A DNA stretch of 61,434 bases from Xenorhabdus kozodoii (GTDB lineage: Bacteria > Pseudomonadota > Gammaproteobacteria > Enterobacterales > Enterobacteriaceae). Position numbers and translations under genes: made by a program. The stretch's first letter is position 1, and every line of letters starts with the position of its first letter. Below the pieces are notes generated by a model, which made no database searches, was not told the origin of the DNA, and saw only the letters and a list, made by a program, of their open reading frames with translations. The stretch is taken from contig NZ_NJCX01000007.1 of NCBI RefSeq assembly GCF_002632875.1, positions 1-61,434 on the forward strand, read 5' to 3'. This document shows positions 46,353 through 57,751 of the stretch, piece by piece.

Positions 46353-48242
46353 TTAAGCGCTACGACGTAATAGACCTTGTTTTTTCAGCCATACCAGCAA
46401 AATAGAAATTGCTGCCGGAGTGATGCCTGAAATACGTGAAGCCTGACCAATTGAACTTGGTTTATGGTCATTCAGTTTTGCAATAACTTCATTGGAAAGT
46501 CCGCTCACTTGTTGATAATCCAAATCAACCGGCAATGCAGTATTCTCATTACGTAACTGTTTTTCGATTTCTTCTTGCTGACGAGCAATGTAGCCTTCGT
46601 ATTTCACCTGAATTTCCACTTGATCCGCAGCTTGCGGCTCTGTCAGTCCAGGGGCAAAACGGGGCAATGATGTCAACAATCCATAATTTAGCTCAGGGCG
46701 GCGCAGTAAATCTTCACCATTGGCTTCTTTTGACAACGGTGATTTCAACATCCGGTTGATATCGTCTAAATTATCAGAGTGAGGATGTACCCAGATATTG
46801 CGTAAGCGCTGGCGTTCCTGCTCGATCATTTCGAATTTGCGGCAATAATGTTCCCAACGAAGATCATCAACCAAGCCAAGTTTGCGCCCTTGTTCAGTCA
46901 GACGAAGATCGGCATTGTCTTCACGCAACATTAAACGGTATTCAGCACGGGATGTGAACATGCGGTAAGGTTCTTTAGTGCCGAGTGTGCACAGATCATC
47001 GACCAATACGCCAATATAAGCCTGATCACGGCGTGGGAACCAACCTTCTTCGCCATTGGCATAGCGTGCAGCGTTGAGGCCAGCCAGTAGCCCTTGTGCG
47101 GCCGCTTCTTCGTATCCTGTGGTGCCATTGATCTGACCTGCAAAGAACAGACCATGAATAAATTTACTTTCCAGTGTTTGTTTTAAATCACGTGGATCGA
47201 AGAAGTCATATTCGATCGCATAACCAGGACGAATGATACGGGCATTCTCCATGCCTTTCATGGAGTGAACGATTTGCATTTGAACATCAAATGGCAGACT
47301 GGTCGAAATACCATTTGGATAGATTTCGTTACTGGTTAATCCCTCTGGCTCTAAGAAGATCTGGTGAGCGTTACGATCCGCAAAACGCATGACTTTGTCT
47401 TCAATGGAAGGGCAGTAACGAGGGCCGATCCCTTCGATGATCCCTGCGTACATTGGGCTGCGATCCAAATTATTACGGATCACTTCATGGGTTTTTTCAT
47501 TGGTATGCGTAATATAACACGGGATCTGTCGTGGGTGTTGATCAATATTGCCCATGAATGAAAATACAGGTGTCGGATTATCGCCAAGTTGTTGTTCAAG
47601 CTGGCTAAAATCAATAGTCCGTGCATCAATGCGAGGTGGTGTACCTGTTTTCAGACGAGCGACGCGCAAAGGCAGTTCACGTAAGCGGTGAGATAATGAG
47701 ATCGCCGGAGGATCCCCTGCTCGTCCTCCACTGTAGTTTTCCAATCCGATATGAATTTTCCCATCAAGGAAGGTTCCTACCGTCAGAACGACAGATTTAG
47801 CTTTGAATTTCAATCCCATACGGGTAACAACACCGGTAACCGTGTCATTTTCAACAATGAGATCTTCAACTGGCTGTTGGAAGATCATTAAGTTAGGTTG
47901 ATTTTCCAGTGCTGTTCTTACAGCTTGTCGGTAAAGTACTCGATCCGCTTGTGCTCGCGTTGCCCGAACAGCCGGACCTTTGCTGGCATTGAGTGTTCTG
48001 AACTGAATACCAGCCTGATCCGCCGCTTTTGCCATTAAGCCGCCAAGTGCATCGATCTCTTTTACCAGATGCCCTTTACCGATCCCACCAATGGCTGGAT
48101 TACATGACATCTGGCCCAAAGTATCAATATTGTGAGTCAGTAGTAAGGTTTGACGCCCCATACGTGCGGAGGCCATCGCCGCTTCAGTACCGGCATGACC
48201 CCCACCGATAATGATGACGTCAAAGTGCTCTGGATAAAACAT
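46353..48242 (-). CDS. mnmG: tRNA U34 carboxymethylaminomethyl synthesis enzyme MnmG
   Basis: The 629-residue FAD enzyme (formerly GidA) works with MnmE. The Rossmann FAD motif [19 protein letters not shown] is at about 10-28, with conserved [16 protein letters not shown] and the C-terminal helical domain ([16 protein letters not shown]). The start [15 protein letters not shown] at 48242 is the family start. It is transcribed away from oriC, and its transcription can affect origin opening in E. coli. Confidence 0.98.
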   Translation of the reverse strand: MFYPEHFDVIIIGGGHAGTEAAMASARMGRQTLLLTHNIDTLGQMSCNPAIGGIGKGHLVKEIDALGGLMAKAADQAGIQFRTLNASKGPAVRATRAQADRVLYRQAVRTALENQPNLMIFQQPVEDLIVENDTVTGVVTRMGLKFKAKSVVLTVGTFLDGKIHIGLENYSGGRAGDPPAISLSHRLRELPLRVARLKTGTPPRIDARTIDFSQLEQQLGDNPTPVFSFMGNIDQHPRQIPCYITHTNEKTHEVIRNNLDRSPMYAGIIEGIGPRYCPSIEDKVMRFADRNAHQIFLEPEGLTSNEIYPNGISTSLPFDVQMQIVHSMKGMENARIIRPGYAIEYDFFDPRDLKQTLESKFIHGLFFAGQINGTTGYEEAAAQGLLAGLNAARYANGEEGWFPRRDQAYIGVLVDDLCTLGTKEPYRMFTSRAEYRLMLREDNADLRLTEQGRKLGLVDDLRWEHYCRKFEMIEQERQRLRNIWVHPHSDNLDDINRMLKSPLSKEANGEDLLRRPELNYGLLTSLPRFAPGLTEPQAADQVEIQVKYEGYIARQQEEIEKQLRNENTALPVDLDYQQVSGLSNEVIAKLNDHKPSSIGQASRISGITPAAISILLVWLKKQGLLRRSA

Positions 48243-48326
48243 GTGCGAACCTTCAATAGTGAGAATGCTTCGTAGCATTGGGGAGAGAATTCTACTCAAG
48301 TTTTGACCTCAGACCAAGAGGCGAGA

Positions 48327-48600
48327 GATCATCATTATTTAAAATAAGATCTTTTTATTTAAAGATCTCTTTATTGGATCTTTTATTAGGATCGCGATCT
48401 TCTGTGGATAAGTGAATTTTCCATATAAAGATCATGACGCTGTAAAGGATCATTTGCTGTGAATGATCCGTGATCCAACACAGTATAAGCTGGGATCTAA
48501 ATGCCTACTTATACACAGCCGTTCAATTGAAACTGACTTATTAAATGGATAACTACGGGTTAACCCCTGCTTTTCAGATAAGTTATCCACAGTTGATCGT
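48327..48600. other. Chromosomal replication origin oriC
   Basis: The stretch between mnmG and mioC has the full enterobacterial oriC layout. Three AT-rich 13-mers (GATCTTTTTATTT at 48348, GATCTCTTTATTG at 48364, GATCTTTTATTAG at 48377) are followed by DnaA boxes R1 (TGTGGATAA, 48403-48411), R2 (TTATACACA, 48509-48517), R3-like (TGGATAACT, 48546-48554) and R4 (TTATCCACA, 48583-48591). Twelve GATC sites in 274 bases give Dam/SeqA control. Order and spacing are very close to E. coli oriC. Confidence 0.97.
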
Positions 48601-48616
48601 TATATTTTTAATCAGA

Positions 48617-49057
48617 TCAGAGTAACTTTGCCCACTCTTTAACCCATTCTTCGGCTGGATCTTCTGGAATTTCGTGTTGCAGGATGTCGATTTCCAATCG
48701 ATCGCCGATCCGTTTTGCTCCGTGATCCTCTAATAAACGTTCCAGTGATCTTATCGCACCACAGAATGTGTCATATTCAGAACTACCGATACCCACTGCG
48801 CCAAATGTGATATGACAGAGATCCGGTTGTTGTTGTGCGATCTCATCTGCCAAAGGTTGGAGGTTATCCGGTAAGTCCCCAGCCCCGTGCGTTGAGGTAA
48901 CCGCAAGCCATAACCCTTCACGTGGAAGATCTTCCAATGAAGGGCCATGCAGTATCTCTGTCGAAAAGCCACCATTTTCTAAGATCTCAGCCATATGTTC
49001 TGCGACATATTCGGCGCTACCCATTGTGCTGCCGCTGATTAAGGTTATTGTACCCAT
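48617..49057 (-). CDS. mioC: Flavodoxin-like protein MioC
   Basis: A 146-residue FMN-binding flavodoxin family protein. The phosphate-binding loop is SGSTMGSAEYVAEHM and the flavin-contacting segments are SSEYDTFCGAI and THGAGDLPDNLQ. It sits next to oriC with its transcription running into the origin, as in E. coli. Two ATGs lie in tandem; the second (49057) is better spaced from AAGGA and matches the family start. Confidence 0.95.
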   Translation of the reverse strand: MGTITLISGSTMGSAEYVAEHMAEILENGGFSTEILHGPSLEDLPREGLWLAVTSTHGAGDLPDNLQPLADEIAQQQPDLCHITFGAVGIGSSEYDTFCGAIRSLERLLEDHGAKRIGDRLEIDILQHEIPEDPAEEWVKEWAKLL

Positions 49058-49086
49058 CATGATCCTTGCTAAGTTAAAGAACAACT

Positions 49087-49126
49087 ATTGTACGCTGTGA
49101 ATCTATTGGGATCTACTTGTGGATAA
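49087..49126 (-). promoter_or_regulatory. mioC promoter with DnaA box
   Basis: A perfect DnaA box (TGTGGATAA on the plus strand) is at 49118-49126. A TACAAT -10-like element lies on the minus strand at 49087-49092, with a weak -35. E. coli mioC is likewise repressed by DnaA bound at its promoter. Confidence 0.6.
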
Positions 49127-49148
49127 TGTGGTTAACGGGTTTTTCGCT

Positions 49149-49610
49149 TTAAGGTTTTATTGTTCTCATTATCGGGTTTTGTAGGGAGATCAACGTTTCT
49201 GTTGACTGGATTTCGTCAATCGTCTGGATCTTGTTGATAAGTACGTCCTGAAGGGCTTCAATGGATCGGCACATGACTTTAATGAAAATGCTGTAGTGCC
49301 CTGTGGTGTAATAAACTTCAACAACTTCATCAAGCATATCGAGTTTCTTTAATGCTGCCGGATAGTCTTTGGCGCTTTTCAATATGATGCCGATAAAACA
49401 GCACACATCGAACCCCAGTTGTTTGGCGCTGATATCAACCCGGGTTCCTGTGATGATCCCGGATTGTTTCATTTTTTCTACGCGAACATGGATTGTTCCT
49501 GGGCTTACTGCGAATTTTTTGGCTAATTCTGCGTAAGGTGTACGCGCGTTTTCCATTAAAGCGTGAAGTATGTCACGGTCTAAATTGTCGATCTGATAAA
49601 TTTCTGCCAT
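49149..49610 (-). CDS. asnC: Lrp/AsnC-family regulator AsnC
   Basis: The 153-residue regulator activates asnA in response to asparagine. N-terminal winged helix-turn-helix about 5-55 (LDRDILHALMENARTPYAEL and the recognition helix SPGTIHVRVEKM), then the RAM effector domain. The start at 49610 (MAEIYQIDNL) is preferred to an in-frame ATG ten codons upstream. It is divergent from asnA over a 165-bp control region. Confidence 0.96.
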   Translation of the reverse strand: MAEIYQIDNLDRDILHALMENARTPYAELAKKFAVSPGTIHVRVEKMKQSGIITGTRVDISAKQLGFDVCCFIGIILKSAKDYPAALKKLDMLDEVVEVYYTTGHYSIFIKVMCRSIEALQDVLINKIQTIDEIQSTETLISLQNPIMRTIKP

Positions 49611-49775
49611 TTTCAACCCCTGTTTTTGAATAATATTCATTTTTATAGTGTAAAAATTATCGTTTATAAATCTTATACAATATTTTTATTATCAGATATT
49701 GAATTTGTACCTCATTTTGTTGCTTAATCTATATCAACAGGACACAGGGCCACTAAAAATTTTGAGAACAGCATC

Positions 49776-50768
49776 ATGAAAACATCCTTTATTGAAAAGC
49801 AACAGCAGATTAGTTTTGTAAAATCATACTTTTCCCGTCTGTTAGAGAAAAAACTTGGCTTAATTGAAGTTCAAGGGCCTATCTTGAGTCGTCTTGGTGA
49901 TGGTACTCAGGACAACTTATCTGGTCATGAAAAAGCCGTTCAGGTGAAGGTGAAAACTTTGCCGGACGACACCTTTGAAGTCGTTCATTCTCTGGCGAAA
50001 TGGAAACGTAAGACATTAGGTCGCTTTGGTTTTCAGGCTGAACAGGGGTTATATACCCACATGAAGGCTCTGCGTCCTGATGAAGATCGCTTGACCCCTA
50101 TCCACTCTGTCTTTGTTGATCAGTGGGATTGGGAGAAAGTGATGGGTGAAGGTCAACGTTCACTCGATTATTTAAAACAGACAGTAGGTAAAATCTACGA
50201 AGCAATAAAAGAAACACAACAAGCAGTAAGTAAGGAATTTGGTCTGGCACCGTTCCTGCCAGATCAAATTCACTTTCTTCACAGCGAAGAGCTTCTGAAA
50301 CGTTACCCTGATCTGGATGCTAAAGGTCGTGAGCGTGAAGCGGCCAAAGAATTTGGCGCAATTTTCCTGATGGGCATTGGTGGTAAATTGTCTGATGAAC
50401 AGGCACATGATGTACGCGCCCCGGATTATGACGACTGGACGACACCGAACAGTGATGGTTTCTTTGGCCTGAACGGTGACATTATTGTCTGGAACCCTGT
50501 TTTGCAGGATGCTTTTGAAATTTCTTCAATGGGTATCCGTGTTGATGCAGAAACGCTGAAACGTCAGCTTGCATTGACGGGGGATGAAGATCGCTTGCAA
50601 TACGATTGGCACCAAGCGTTAATCAAAGGCGATATGCCACAATCTATCGGTGGTGGTATTGGGCAATCCCGTTTGGTGATGTTGCTGCTGCAAATGGCAC
50701 ATATCGGTCAAGTTCAGTGCGGTGTCTGGTCACCTGAAATTATTGAATCCGTTGAAGGTGTGTTGTAA
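49776..50768 (+). CDS. asnA: Aspartate-ammonia ligase
   Basis: The 330-residue ammonia-dependent asparagine synthetase makes asparagine from aspartate, NH4+ and ATP; the fold resembles class II tRNA synthetases. Start [19 protein letters not shown] and motifs [18 protein letters not shown] and [17 protein letters not shown] are diagnostic. It is divergent from its regulator asnC and convergent with viaA, whose stop is only 3 bases away. Confidence 0.98.
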   Translation: MKTSFIEKQQQISFVKSYFSRLLEKKLGLIEVQGPILSRLGDGTQDNLSGHEKAVQVKVKTLPDDTFEVVHSLAKWKRKTLGRFGFQAEQGLYTHMKALRPDEDRLTPIHSVFVDQWDWEKVMGEGQRSLDYLKQTVGKIYEAIKETQQAVSKEFGLAPFLPDQIHFLHSEELLKRYPDLDAKGREREAAKEFGAIFLMGIGGKLSDEQAHDVRAPDYDDWTTPNSDGFFGLNGDIIVWNPVLQDAFEISSMGIRVDAETLKRQLALTGDEDRLQYDWHQALIKGDMPQSIGGGIGQSRLVMLLLQMAHIGQVQCGVWSPEIIESVEGVL

Positions 50769-50771
50769 GTT

Positions 50772-52229
50772 TTAATTTCGCCACCTTCTTCGTAATCGGC
50801 TTGTAATCCCGGTATCAAAGCGCCAGATATGATCAAATATCTGCATAATACCGGGCTTTCCATAATGGGAAAGGGAGACCGCATGGAAGCGGTGTTGTTG
50901 ATGCTGTTGCAGATTTTTTATCTGATGGATTAGGGAGCCTGGCAAGCGCTGGGCAATGAAATCTGAAATAACAACAGCATCAGCATCTTCCCAGATATTT
51001 TCGGTCATTTTTTCAACCGTTGCATTTAAACAAGAGGCCAGATCGGTTCCTCCCTTAAATGTTTGTCCCAGAAAATGCATGGCTTGAGTCAGCCCATCCG
51101 GTGATGTTAGGTCATAATGGATAAGCTGTGTCGAGAACAACATAATATGGCAATGACGATTATCCGCTAGTGCAATGCGCATCAAAGCTAGGCAAAATGC
51201 TTTTGCACACAGCTCATTAAATCCTCCCATTGAGCCTGAAGTATCGACACAAACAATAAAGGGGCCACGAGGCTGTTTTTCATTGTGGTGATGTGTAATA
51301 GGTTTGAGCGTCGTTTTTGGTTGCCAGTCATCCCCTTGCAGACGATAGGAGAGTAATTTTTTCTCCACCAGCCGCCGGTAAAATTCGTATTCCAACTCTT
51401 CAATACCCAGCATAACCATCTCTGTGGGCAATAACCTTAAGATATCGTCACTTTGTCTAATTCCACTCATTTGCTCAGGTATGATATCCGGTACTCTTTC
51501 AAGTCGGGTAATGGGTTCTAAGACAGGGCTTTCTTGAGGAATTGATTTAGCGGCTTGGCTGCGGCCAAGTAATTGTGCCAGCTTTTCCAACTCAGGTTGT
51601 TGTCTGAGAAAGTCAGCATAGAGAGTAAAGCATTGTATATTTTGGGTGGTCAGGTGAAGTTGACCTTGAGTCATATCCCACAATCGACCTGCAGCGTGAT
51701 CGTTGTGATCAAATATGGGATCAAGGGTGCCACTTAGGGGCAATCGCGTTTGGATCTCTGCGAGAAGTTGTTCTTTTTCTTGATCTAATAACGCCTTGTT
51801 AAATGTTGTTGCTCGCAGGATCAGGCTAAGGCGCCAGCGTTGGATAAACAACATCTGTTCTGAATGGGTGTGCTCAGATAACGCCTTGGACAGCATGTCA
51901 GCTTCTTTGGCAAAAGGGGATTTGATCTGTTGAAGTTTCTCTACAATATCAGGTAACTGTTGATAGAAATCTGTCGTATTAATGGATTGCATGTGTTGGT
52001 ATAACTGAAACTCTTCGGCTAATGGGGCAGGGATCCGCGTCTCTTTTATTCTTTGCCGTAATGTCTGCTTCCATGAAGGGAGATCTTTTAGCAATGCGTT
52101 CTTAAGCCTTGGGAACTTTCCGAAGAAAATAACTAACTGGGGAGTCCCTAACAGTGCCAAAATGATCTCTTCGATCAGTTCGCTTTCATTGATGGAAAGT
52201 AAAAGATCGAGTGTCGCTAGAGTCAACAT
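50772..52229 (-). CDS. viaA: VWA-domain protein ViaA
   Basis: The 485-residue cytosolic partner of RavA has a C-terminal von Willebrand A domain with the MIDAS motif [13 protein letters not shown] (about 328-340) and conserved TDLASCL and [11 protein letters not shown]. The helical N-terminal region (about 1-300) is typical of the family. In E. coli RavA-ViaA supports respiratory complexes and aminoglycoside uptake. It lies four bases after ravA in one operon. Confidence 0.95.
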   Translation of the reverse strand: MLTLATLDLLLSINESELIEEIILALLGTPQLVIFFGKFPRLKNALLKDLPSWKQTLRQRIKETRIPAPLAEEFQLYQHMQSINTTDFYQQLPDIVEKLQQIKSPFAKEADMLSKALSEHTHSEQMLFIQRWRLSLILRATTFNKALLDQEKEQLLAEIQTRLPLSGTLDPIFDHNDHAAGRLWDMTQGQLHLTTQNIQCFTLYADFLRQQPELEKLAQLLGRSQAAKSIPQESPVLEPITRLERVPDIIPEQMSGIRQSDDILRLLPTEMVMLGIEELEYEFYRRLVEKKLLSYRLQGDDWQPKTTLKPITHHHNEKQPRGPFIVCVDTSGSMGGFNELCAKAFCLALMRIALADNRHCHIMLFSTQLIHYDLTSPDGLTQAMHFLGQTFKGGTDLASCLNATVEKMTENIWEDADAVVISDFIAQRLPGSLIHQIKNLQQHQQHRFHAVSLSHYGKPGIMQIFDHIWRFDTGITSRLRRRWRN

Positions 52230-52233
52230 ATCG

Positions 52234-53724
52234 CTATTCCATTTTTGATCTCAACTGCTTCTGTTTTTCAGTTAATGGCAAAAAACTCTGTTCAATGTTG
52301 GCAAGCCAATGTTCTTCGATAAATAAACAGGGTTGATGATGACTAAACAGATTGTGTTGTTGCTGAATTTCATCGTTGATAGATGCCAATTTCTCATGCC
52401 ATTCAGTATTGGGGTTCTTTGAGCTACCAGACAGGCAAAGAACGGCATTGTTACGGCTGATATCTAACACTTCAAGCTGGTGCTTTTCGTTGACTTCTGT
52501 CGCAATGGCTTGCGGGAAACCGATACCATTTAAGCGAGCGGACAATTCCGCAGAGTTATTTTTTAGGGTGTTTTCCAGTAATTTTTTATCTATTTCGATG
52601 AAATTAACCTCCATATCATGCAGGTGCAATGAAGGATGTAAAAACAGAGTCAGATTTTCATCGGGGAGATCTTCGGGCAGTGAATAGAGCGCCTTACGGC
52701 TAAACAGAGAAGTTTTGGTGACTAATTGTAGGGGATGATGGTCACTTTCATTCTGGTTGGATTGTACCCATTGCTGGTATAGCTTCTCCATTTTCTGCCC
52801 AAGGGCGTGTTGTAGATAAGCCTGCTCTGTCAGTAAGACATGCAAGAATTGGGACAAAAGTTTTAAGGTGTTCAAGTCGTTCCATAGGCAATCTTGTAAT
52901 AGCACGAGATCCAGCGGAGATATTTCATTTCTGCCACTGAAAAAAGCGCTTGCTTGCAGTAAACGGATAGATTTTTTCCAGCGGCGATCTGAAATATCGG
53001 CCGTATTCCCAGTCGCATTTATCTGTTGGCGTAGTTGATAAATCAGCTCGAAGATATGATCTGACAGGGATACCTGATTGATTTTGTCTTGCCATTGATG
53101 AAACTCGTCATCGGTAATTTGAATATGAGCAGGCACAGGATTGCCATTTTCATTGTTGCGGTCAGTCAGCAAGGCTCGAAAATTTTTCTTTTCCTGGATC
53201 TTGTCTAGCCAGATTCGGATTAACATGCGGTCGTAGAGCGCTTCCAGACCACTATCATTGTCAGGGAGTTCATTGGAGGCCGTAACCAGTAAACGCATTG
53301 GTAACGCTTCTTCTTGGTTGCCATTTCTGAACTTCTTTTCATTGATTGCGGTGAGTAACGTATTCAAAATGGCGGAGCCTGCTTTCCAAATTTCATCCAA
53401 GAAAACAATTTCAGCTTCAGGTAAATAACCTTCGGTGAGGCGTTGGTAACGCCCTTCATCTTTAAGAGCTTGAATGGAAAGCGGGCCGAAGATCTCTTCA
53501 GGTGTGGAAAAGCGGGTCATCAGATATTCAAAAGCGCGGGCGTTCTGAAAGGCAAACTTGAGCCGACGCGCAATAAGACTCTTGGCTATGCCTGGTGGCC
53601 CAAGAAGAAAAACATTCTCCCCACATAAGGCGGCTAGCAGGCACAGGCGAATGGTCTGTCTTCTTTCATAGAGACCGCTTTCCAGATATTGCCCTAGCAG
53701 AGTTATTTTCTCGACCAATTGCAT
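52234..53724 (-). CDS. ravA: MoxR-family AAA+ ATPase RavA
   Basis: The 496-residue hexameric ATPase has Walker [15 protein letters not shown] (about 42-55), Walker [14 protein letters not shown] (about 108-120), sensor 1 [13 protein letters not shown] and a triple-helical plus LARA region after about 330. In E. coli it binds the lysine decarboxylase and, with ViaA, respiratory enzymes. Gene order asnA-viaA-ravA-rbs follows E. coli except that kup is missing between ravA and rbs. Confidence 0.95.
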   Translation of the reverse strand: MQLVEKITLLGQYLESGLYERRQTIRLCLLAALCGENVFLLGPPGIAKSLIARRLKFAFQNARAFEYLMTRFSTPEEIFGPLSIQALKDEGRYQRLTEGYLPEAEIVFLDEIWKAGSAILNTLLTAINEKKFRNGNQEEALPMRLLVTASNELPDNDSGLEALYDRMLIRIWLDKIQEKKNFRALLTDRNNENGNPVPAHIQITDDEFHQWQDKINQVSLSDHIFELIYQLRQQINATGNTADISDRRWKKSIRLLQASAFFSGRNEISPLDLVLLQDCLWNDLNTLKLLSQFLHVLLTEQAYLQHALGQKMEKLYQQWVQSNQNESDHHPLQLVTKTSLFSRKALYSLPEDLPDENLTLFLHPSLHLHDMEVNFIEIDKKLLENTLKNNSAELSARLNGIGFPQAIATEVNEKHQLEVLDISRNNAVLCLSGSSKNPNTEWHEKLASINDEIQQQHNLFSHHQPCLFIEEHWLANIEQSFLPLTEKQKQLRSKME

Positions 53725-53932
53725 ATTATTTACACCACACCTTTGATAGTTACCTTCCTTTATTTATAGGTAAAATTCACTCTATGCAAAGATTTTGATG
53801 ACAATTTATTGCGCTTCAGAGGCTTGGTTTAAAAAATCGATTCAGCATAACCTATTCAATAAGTTAGTTTTTTCCTTTACTTGTCATCTTCTTAAACGTT
53901 TCTATGATGATCACATTTTTATAGCAATCATG

Positions 53933-53985
53933 TTGTCTTTGATAGTGAACTTTATATGATAACTCGCTAGCGAAACGTTTCGCTA
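53933..53985 (+). promoter_or_regulatory. rbs promoter and RbsR operator
   Basis: A TTGTCT -35 (53933-53938) and TATGAT -10 (53955-53960) are 16 bases apart. A perfect 18-bp palindrome TAGCGAAACGTTTCGCTA follows at 53968-53985, covering the expected transcription start. It matches the E. coli RbsR operator core. The remainder of 53725-53932 has no gene and should carry the ravA promoter on the other strand. Confidence 0.9.
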
Positions 53986-54000
53986 AAAGGCCTAATAAAA

Positions 54001-54208
54001 ATGAAAAAAGGCGTTTTATTATTTAGCCGTTATTTCTTGTTTGGGGCACACTGATCACATCATGATCAGTGATACGGGGTTGCTTATCCCGTCTTCCATC
54101 CAGAGAATTGATTTAGCGCTAACCCAGGGAACACCAATCTGTTATCTGTTTTTGATGTTATTGTTTAGGAAGTACAAGTTGAAGTGGCCATTTTGGCCGC
54201 TGAAATTT
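54001..54208 (+). pseudogene. rbsD: Degenerate rbsD (D-ribose pyranase) remnant
   Basis: At the expected position first in the ribose operon, an ATG at 54001 opens with MKKG, as in RbsD, but hits a stop after 17 codons. Shifted by one base, [16 protein letters not shown]...[11 protein letters not shown] (54044-54136) clearly matches the RbsD N-terminal half. A second shift then gives [13 protein letters not shown], the RbsD EMQVEAAIIAEEI segment, preceded by a TAG and ended by TGA. The C-terminal half of the gene is missing, and rbsA starts 13 bases later. At least two frameshifts plus a deletion make it non-functional. Confidence 0.87.
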
Positions 54209-54220
54209 TCTGAGGTTACT

Positions 54221-55717
54221 ATGGAGCCATTACTGGAATTAAAGGGGATCGATAAAGCTTTTCCTGGAGTAAAAGCATTGTCAGGAGCCGCACTACGCGT
54301 TTATTCCGGAAAAGTGATGGCATTGGTCGGCGAAAATGGTGCCGGCAAATCTACGATGATGAAAGTCTTGACCGGCATTTATACAAAAGATGCTGGCACG
54401 ATCCGCTATCTTGGACAGGATGTGGCTTTCTCTGGTCCCAAATCCTCTCAGGGATCTGGTATTGGCATTATTCATCAAGAGCTAAACCTTATCTCTCAAT
54501 TAACGATTGCTGAAAACATTTTTTTGGGGCGTGAATTCGTCAATAAACTGGGCGTCATCAACTGGAAAAAAATGTATGAAGAAGCTGATAATTTGCTAAA
54601 GCGTCTAAATATCCGCTACAGCAGCCATCGGCTTGTTTCTGAATTGTCCATTGGTGAGCAGCAAATGGTCGAAATCGCCAAGGTGCTGAGTTTTCAATCC
54701 AAAGTCATCATTATGGATGAACCTACAGATTCCTTGACTGATACCGAAACTGAATCCTTATTTCATGTCATACGGGAATTAAAAGCGCAAGGATGTGGCA
54801 TTGTTTATATTTCTCATCGCTTGAAAGAGCTTTTTAAAATTTGTGATGATGTGACGATATTGCGTGATGGGCAATTTATTGGTGAACAATCCATTAATAC
54901 TTTGGATGAAGAGCGATTGATCGAAATGATGGTAGGGCGCAAGCTTGGTGAGCAATATCCTCGCTTGGTTCTACCGCGTGGTAAAAAGCGGTTAGAAATT
55001 AAAAACCTGTCTGGTTCTGGGATCAAAAATGTCAGTTTTTCCCTGTTTAGCGGAGAAATACTAGGAATTTCAGGGTTAATGGGCGCCGGTCGTACTGAAC
55101 TGATGAAGGTGATTTACGGAGCTTTACCAAAAATTGAAGGTCAGATCTTGCTGGATGGAAAACCTCTGACTATCCGAAGCCCGCAGGATGGGCTAACTAA
55201 TGGCATTGTCTATATTTCGGAAGACCGGAAGCGTGATGGATTAGTTTTGGGAATGTCGGTCAAAGAGAATATGTCCCTAACCGCATTACGTTATTTCAGC
55301 CGAAATTTTTGTCTTTTGCATCACTATGCAGAACAAAAATCCGTTGTCGATTTCATTAAGTTATTCAATATAAAAACCCCCTCAATGGAACAAACTATAA
55401 GCCTGCTTTCCGGTGGTAATCAGCAGAAAGTTGCGATTGCCCGTGGATTGATGACTCGTCCAAAGGTTTTGATCCTTGATGAACCAACCCGTGGTGTAGA
55501 TGTTGGGGCTAAAAAGGAAATCTACCAGCTTATCAATCAGTTTAAAAAAGAGGGCTTAAGCATTATTTTGGTTTCTTCTGAAATGCCTGAAATAATGGGA
55601 ATGAGTGACCGTATTCTGGTTATGCATGAAGGTAGTATCAGTGGGGAGTTCAATGCAAATAGCGTTTCTCAGGAAGCGTTGATGGCTGCGGCTGTTGGTA
55701 AGCAACACAATCTATAG
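54221..55717 (+). CDS. rbsA: Ribose ABC transporter ATP-binding protein
   Basis: The 498-residue double-ATPase subunit has two ABC cassettes. The first has Walker [17 protein letters not shown] (about 38) and signature LSIGEQQM. The second has the degenerate [16 protein letters not shown] site (about 285) and signature [16 protein letters not shown]. The start at 54221 matches E. coli RbsA (MEALLQLKGID); the frame is open further upstream only because it is shared with the rbsD remnant. Confidence 0.97.
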   Translation: MEPLLELKGIDKAFPGVKALSGAALRVYSGKVMALVGENGAGKSTMMKVLTGIYTKDAGTIRYLGQDVAFSGPKSSQGSGIGIIHQELNLISQLTIAENIFLGREFVNKLGVINWKKMYEEADNLLKRLNIRYSSHRLVSELSIGEQQMVEIAKVLSFQSKVIIMDEPTDSLTDTETESLFHVIRELKAQGCGIVYISHRLKELFKICDDVTILRDGQFIGEQSINTLDEERLIEMMVGRKLGEQYPRLVLPRGKKRLEIKNLSGSGIKNVSFSLFSGEILGISGLMGAGRTELMKVIYGALPKIEGQILLDGKPLTIRSPQDGLTNGIVYISEDRKRDGLVLGMSVKENMSLTALRYFSRNFCLLHHYAEQKSVVDFIKLFNIKTPSMEQTISLLSGGNQQKVAIARGLMTRPKVLILDEPTRGVDVGAKKEIYQLINQFKKEGLSIILVSSEMPEIMGMSDRILVMHEGSISGEFNANSVSQEALMAAAVGKQHNL

Positions 55718-55783
55718 GTACACAATCCACAGGAACATAATCTATCAACAAACAAAAACGGTGCAATGGTAAGGATAATGGAT

Positions 55784-56755
55784 ATGAATTTTAGTGCGGC
55801 GCCCGCTTCCCGACGTTGGTTTACGAAAACATGGTTGATGGAGCAGAAATCACTTATTGCGCTCCTATTTTTGATTGCTGTTGTTTCCTCTCTTAGTTCC
55901 AATTTTTTCACATTAAATAACCTGTTCAACATTCTCCAGCAAACTTCTGTCAACGCTATTGTGGCAGTGGGAATGACGTTGGTTATCCTGACATCGGGAA
56001 TTGATCTATCTGTTGGCTCCTTGCTGGCTTTGACAGGTGCTGTTGCAGCGTCAATGGTAGGAGCAGATATTAATGCCTTAGTCGCTGTTGCTGGGACGTT
56101 AGCATTGGGGGCTGCAATTGGTGCCTGTACTGGTGTGATTGTTGCAAAAGGCAAGGTTCAGGCTTTTATTGCGACATTGGTGATGATGTTATTACTGCGC
56201 GGAGTGACCAGGGTTTATACCGACGGGAGTCCAATTAATACCGGTTTCAGTGATAATGCGGATCTATTTGGCTGGTTCGGTATCGGCCGTCTATTGGGAA
56301 TACCGGCTCCAGTGTGGATTATGTTGCTTACTTTTGCTGTTGCATGGTTCATCCTCTACCATACGCGTCTTGGTCGTTATATTTACGCTTTAGGTGGAAA
56401 TGAACTTGCAACACGTTTATCAGGTATTAACGTTGATAAAATAAAAATAATCGTTTATTCCTTATGTGGCCTGTTGGCTGCACTGGCCAGTATTATCGAA
56501 GTTGCCCGATTATCTTCTGCTCAACCAATGGCAGGGAGTGGTTATGAGTTAGATGCTATTGCTGCCGTTGTACTGGGAGGAACCAGTCTGGCAGGAGGTA
56601 AGGGACGGATTATTGGCACGCTGATTGGTGCACTGATTTTAGGCTTTTTAAACAATGGATTGAACTTATTAGGTATTTCTTCCAATTACCAGATGATAGT
56701 CAAGGCAGTTGTTATTTTGTTGGCTGTCTTGGTTGATAACAAAAGCAGTAAATAA
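55784..56755 (+). CDS. rbsC: Ribose ABC transporter permease
   Basis: The membrane permease (323 residues) has about ten hydrophobic helices. Family motifs [18 protein letters not shown] (about 67) and [18 protein letters not shown] (about 260) are conserved. Three ATGs occur at 55766, 55778 and 55784; AAGGA spacing favours 55784 ([13 protein letters not shown]). It pairs with RbsA and RbsB. Confidence 0.96.
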   Translation: MNFSAAPASRRWFTKTWLMEQKSLIALLFLIAVVSSLSSNFFTLNNLFNILQQTSVNAIVAVGMTLVILTSGIDLSVGSLLALTGAVAASMVGADINALVAVAGTLALGAAIGACTGVIVAKGKVQAFIATLVMMLLLRGVTRVYTDGSPINTGFSDNADLFGWFGIGRLLGIPAPVWIMLLTFAVAWFILYHTRLGRYIYALGGNELATRLSGINVDKIKIIVYSLCGLLAALASIIEVARLSSAQPMAGSGYELDAIAAVVLGGTSLAGGKGRIIGTLIGALILGFLNNGLNLLGISSNYQMIVKAVVILLAVLVDNKSSK

Positions 56756-56783
56756 CCTTCCCCACCCTACAGGAAAAAATAAT

Positions 56784-57674
56784 ATGAAAATGAAAAAGCT
56801 GGCAACTATTTTCTCCGCCATGGCATTGAGTGCCACTATAAGTGTTAATGCACTGGCGAAAGATAGTATTGCATTGGTTATTTCAACCTTGAATAACCCC
56901 TTCTTTGTCACAATGAAAGATAGTGCACAAAAAGAGGCTGATAAGCTGGGATATAACTTGATTGTACTTGATTCACAAGATAATCCAGCAAAAGAGTTGG
57001 CCAATGTTCAAGATTTGACGGTTCGTGGTACTAAATTGATGTTGATTAATCCGACGGATTCAGATGCCGTTGGTAATGCAGTCAGCATGGCAAATAAAGC
57101 GAATATTCCTGTGATTACACTGGATCGTATAGCGAATAAAGGTAATGTTATCAGTCATATTGCTTCTGACAGCCGTTTAGGCGCCAAAATGGCTGCTGAT
57201 TTTATCGCTAGAAAATTAGGTAATAATATCAAGGTTATTCAATTAGAAGGTATTCCAGGAACTTCAGGTGCACGTGAACGTGGTGAAGGTTTTGGTCAGG
57301 CAGCCCAAAAACACAAATTCAATATGTTGGCGAGTCAGTCTGCTGATTTTGATCGCACAAAAGGGATGAATGTCATGCAAAACTTGCTGACAGCTCATCC
57401 GTCAGTACAAGCCGTTTTCGCTCAAAATGATGAAATGGCGCTTGGTGCATTGCGAGCATTGCAAACGGCGGGTAGAGAAGATGTGCTGGTTGTTGGATTT
57501 GATGGTACAGATGAGGGTATTAAGGCCGTACAAAGTGGTAAATTAGGTGCCACAATTGCACAGCGCCCAGACCAGATTGGCATCATTGGCGTACAAACCG
57601 CCGATAAGGTTCTAAAAGGTGAAAAAGTGGATGCCACTATTCCAGTGGAGTTGGAATTAGTTATCAAAAAATAA
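56784..57674 (+). CDS. rbsB: D-ribose periplasmic binding protein
   Basis: The 296-residue binding protein has a Sec signal peptide ([18 protein letters not shown]...ALA, cleaved before KDSIAL), then the ribose-binding fold with [11 protein letters not shown] and [21 protein letters not shown] precedes the ATG. It delivers ribose to RbsAC and, in E. coli, to the Trg chemoreceptor. Confidence 0.97.
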   Translation: MKMKKLATIFSAMALSATISVNALAKDSIALVISTLNNPFFVTMKDSAQKEADKLGYNLIVLDSQDNPAKELANVQDLTVRGTKLMLINPTDSDAVGNAVSMANKANIPVITLDRIANKGNVISHIASDSRLGAKMAADFIARKLGNNIKVIQLEGIPGTSGARERGEGFGQAAQKHKFNMLASQSADFDRTKGMNVMQNLLTAHPSVQAVFAQNDEMALGALRALQTAGREDVLVVGFDGTDEGIKAVQSGKLGATIAQRPDQIGIIGVQTADKVLKGEKVDATIPVELELVIKK

Positions 57675-57751
57675 TTAGTGTGGTGATGCAGCTATCAAGA
57701 CCGGTAGTTGCATTATTGCTGGGCAGGAGTAGCTGAGCAGGAATAAATGTA

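Noticed and set aside
53895-53920. CRP site upstream of the rbs promoter
   Set aside because: A TCACA half exists but there is no TGTGA partner at the required 6-base spacing.
54041-54220. 60-residue N-terminal extension of RbsA
   Set aside because: The extension matches RbsD, not RbsA; it is the rbsD remnant that happens to be in frame.
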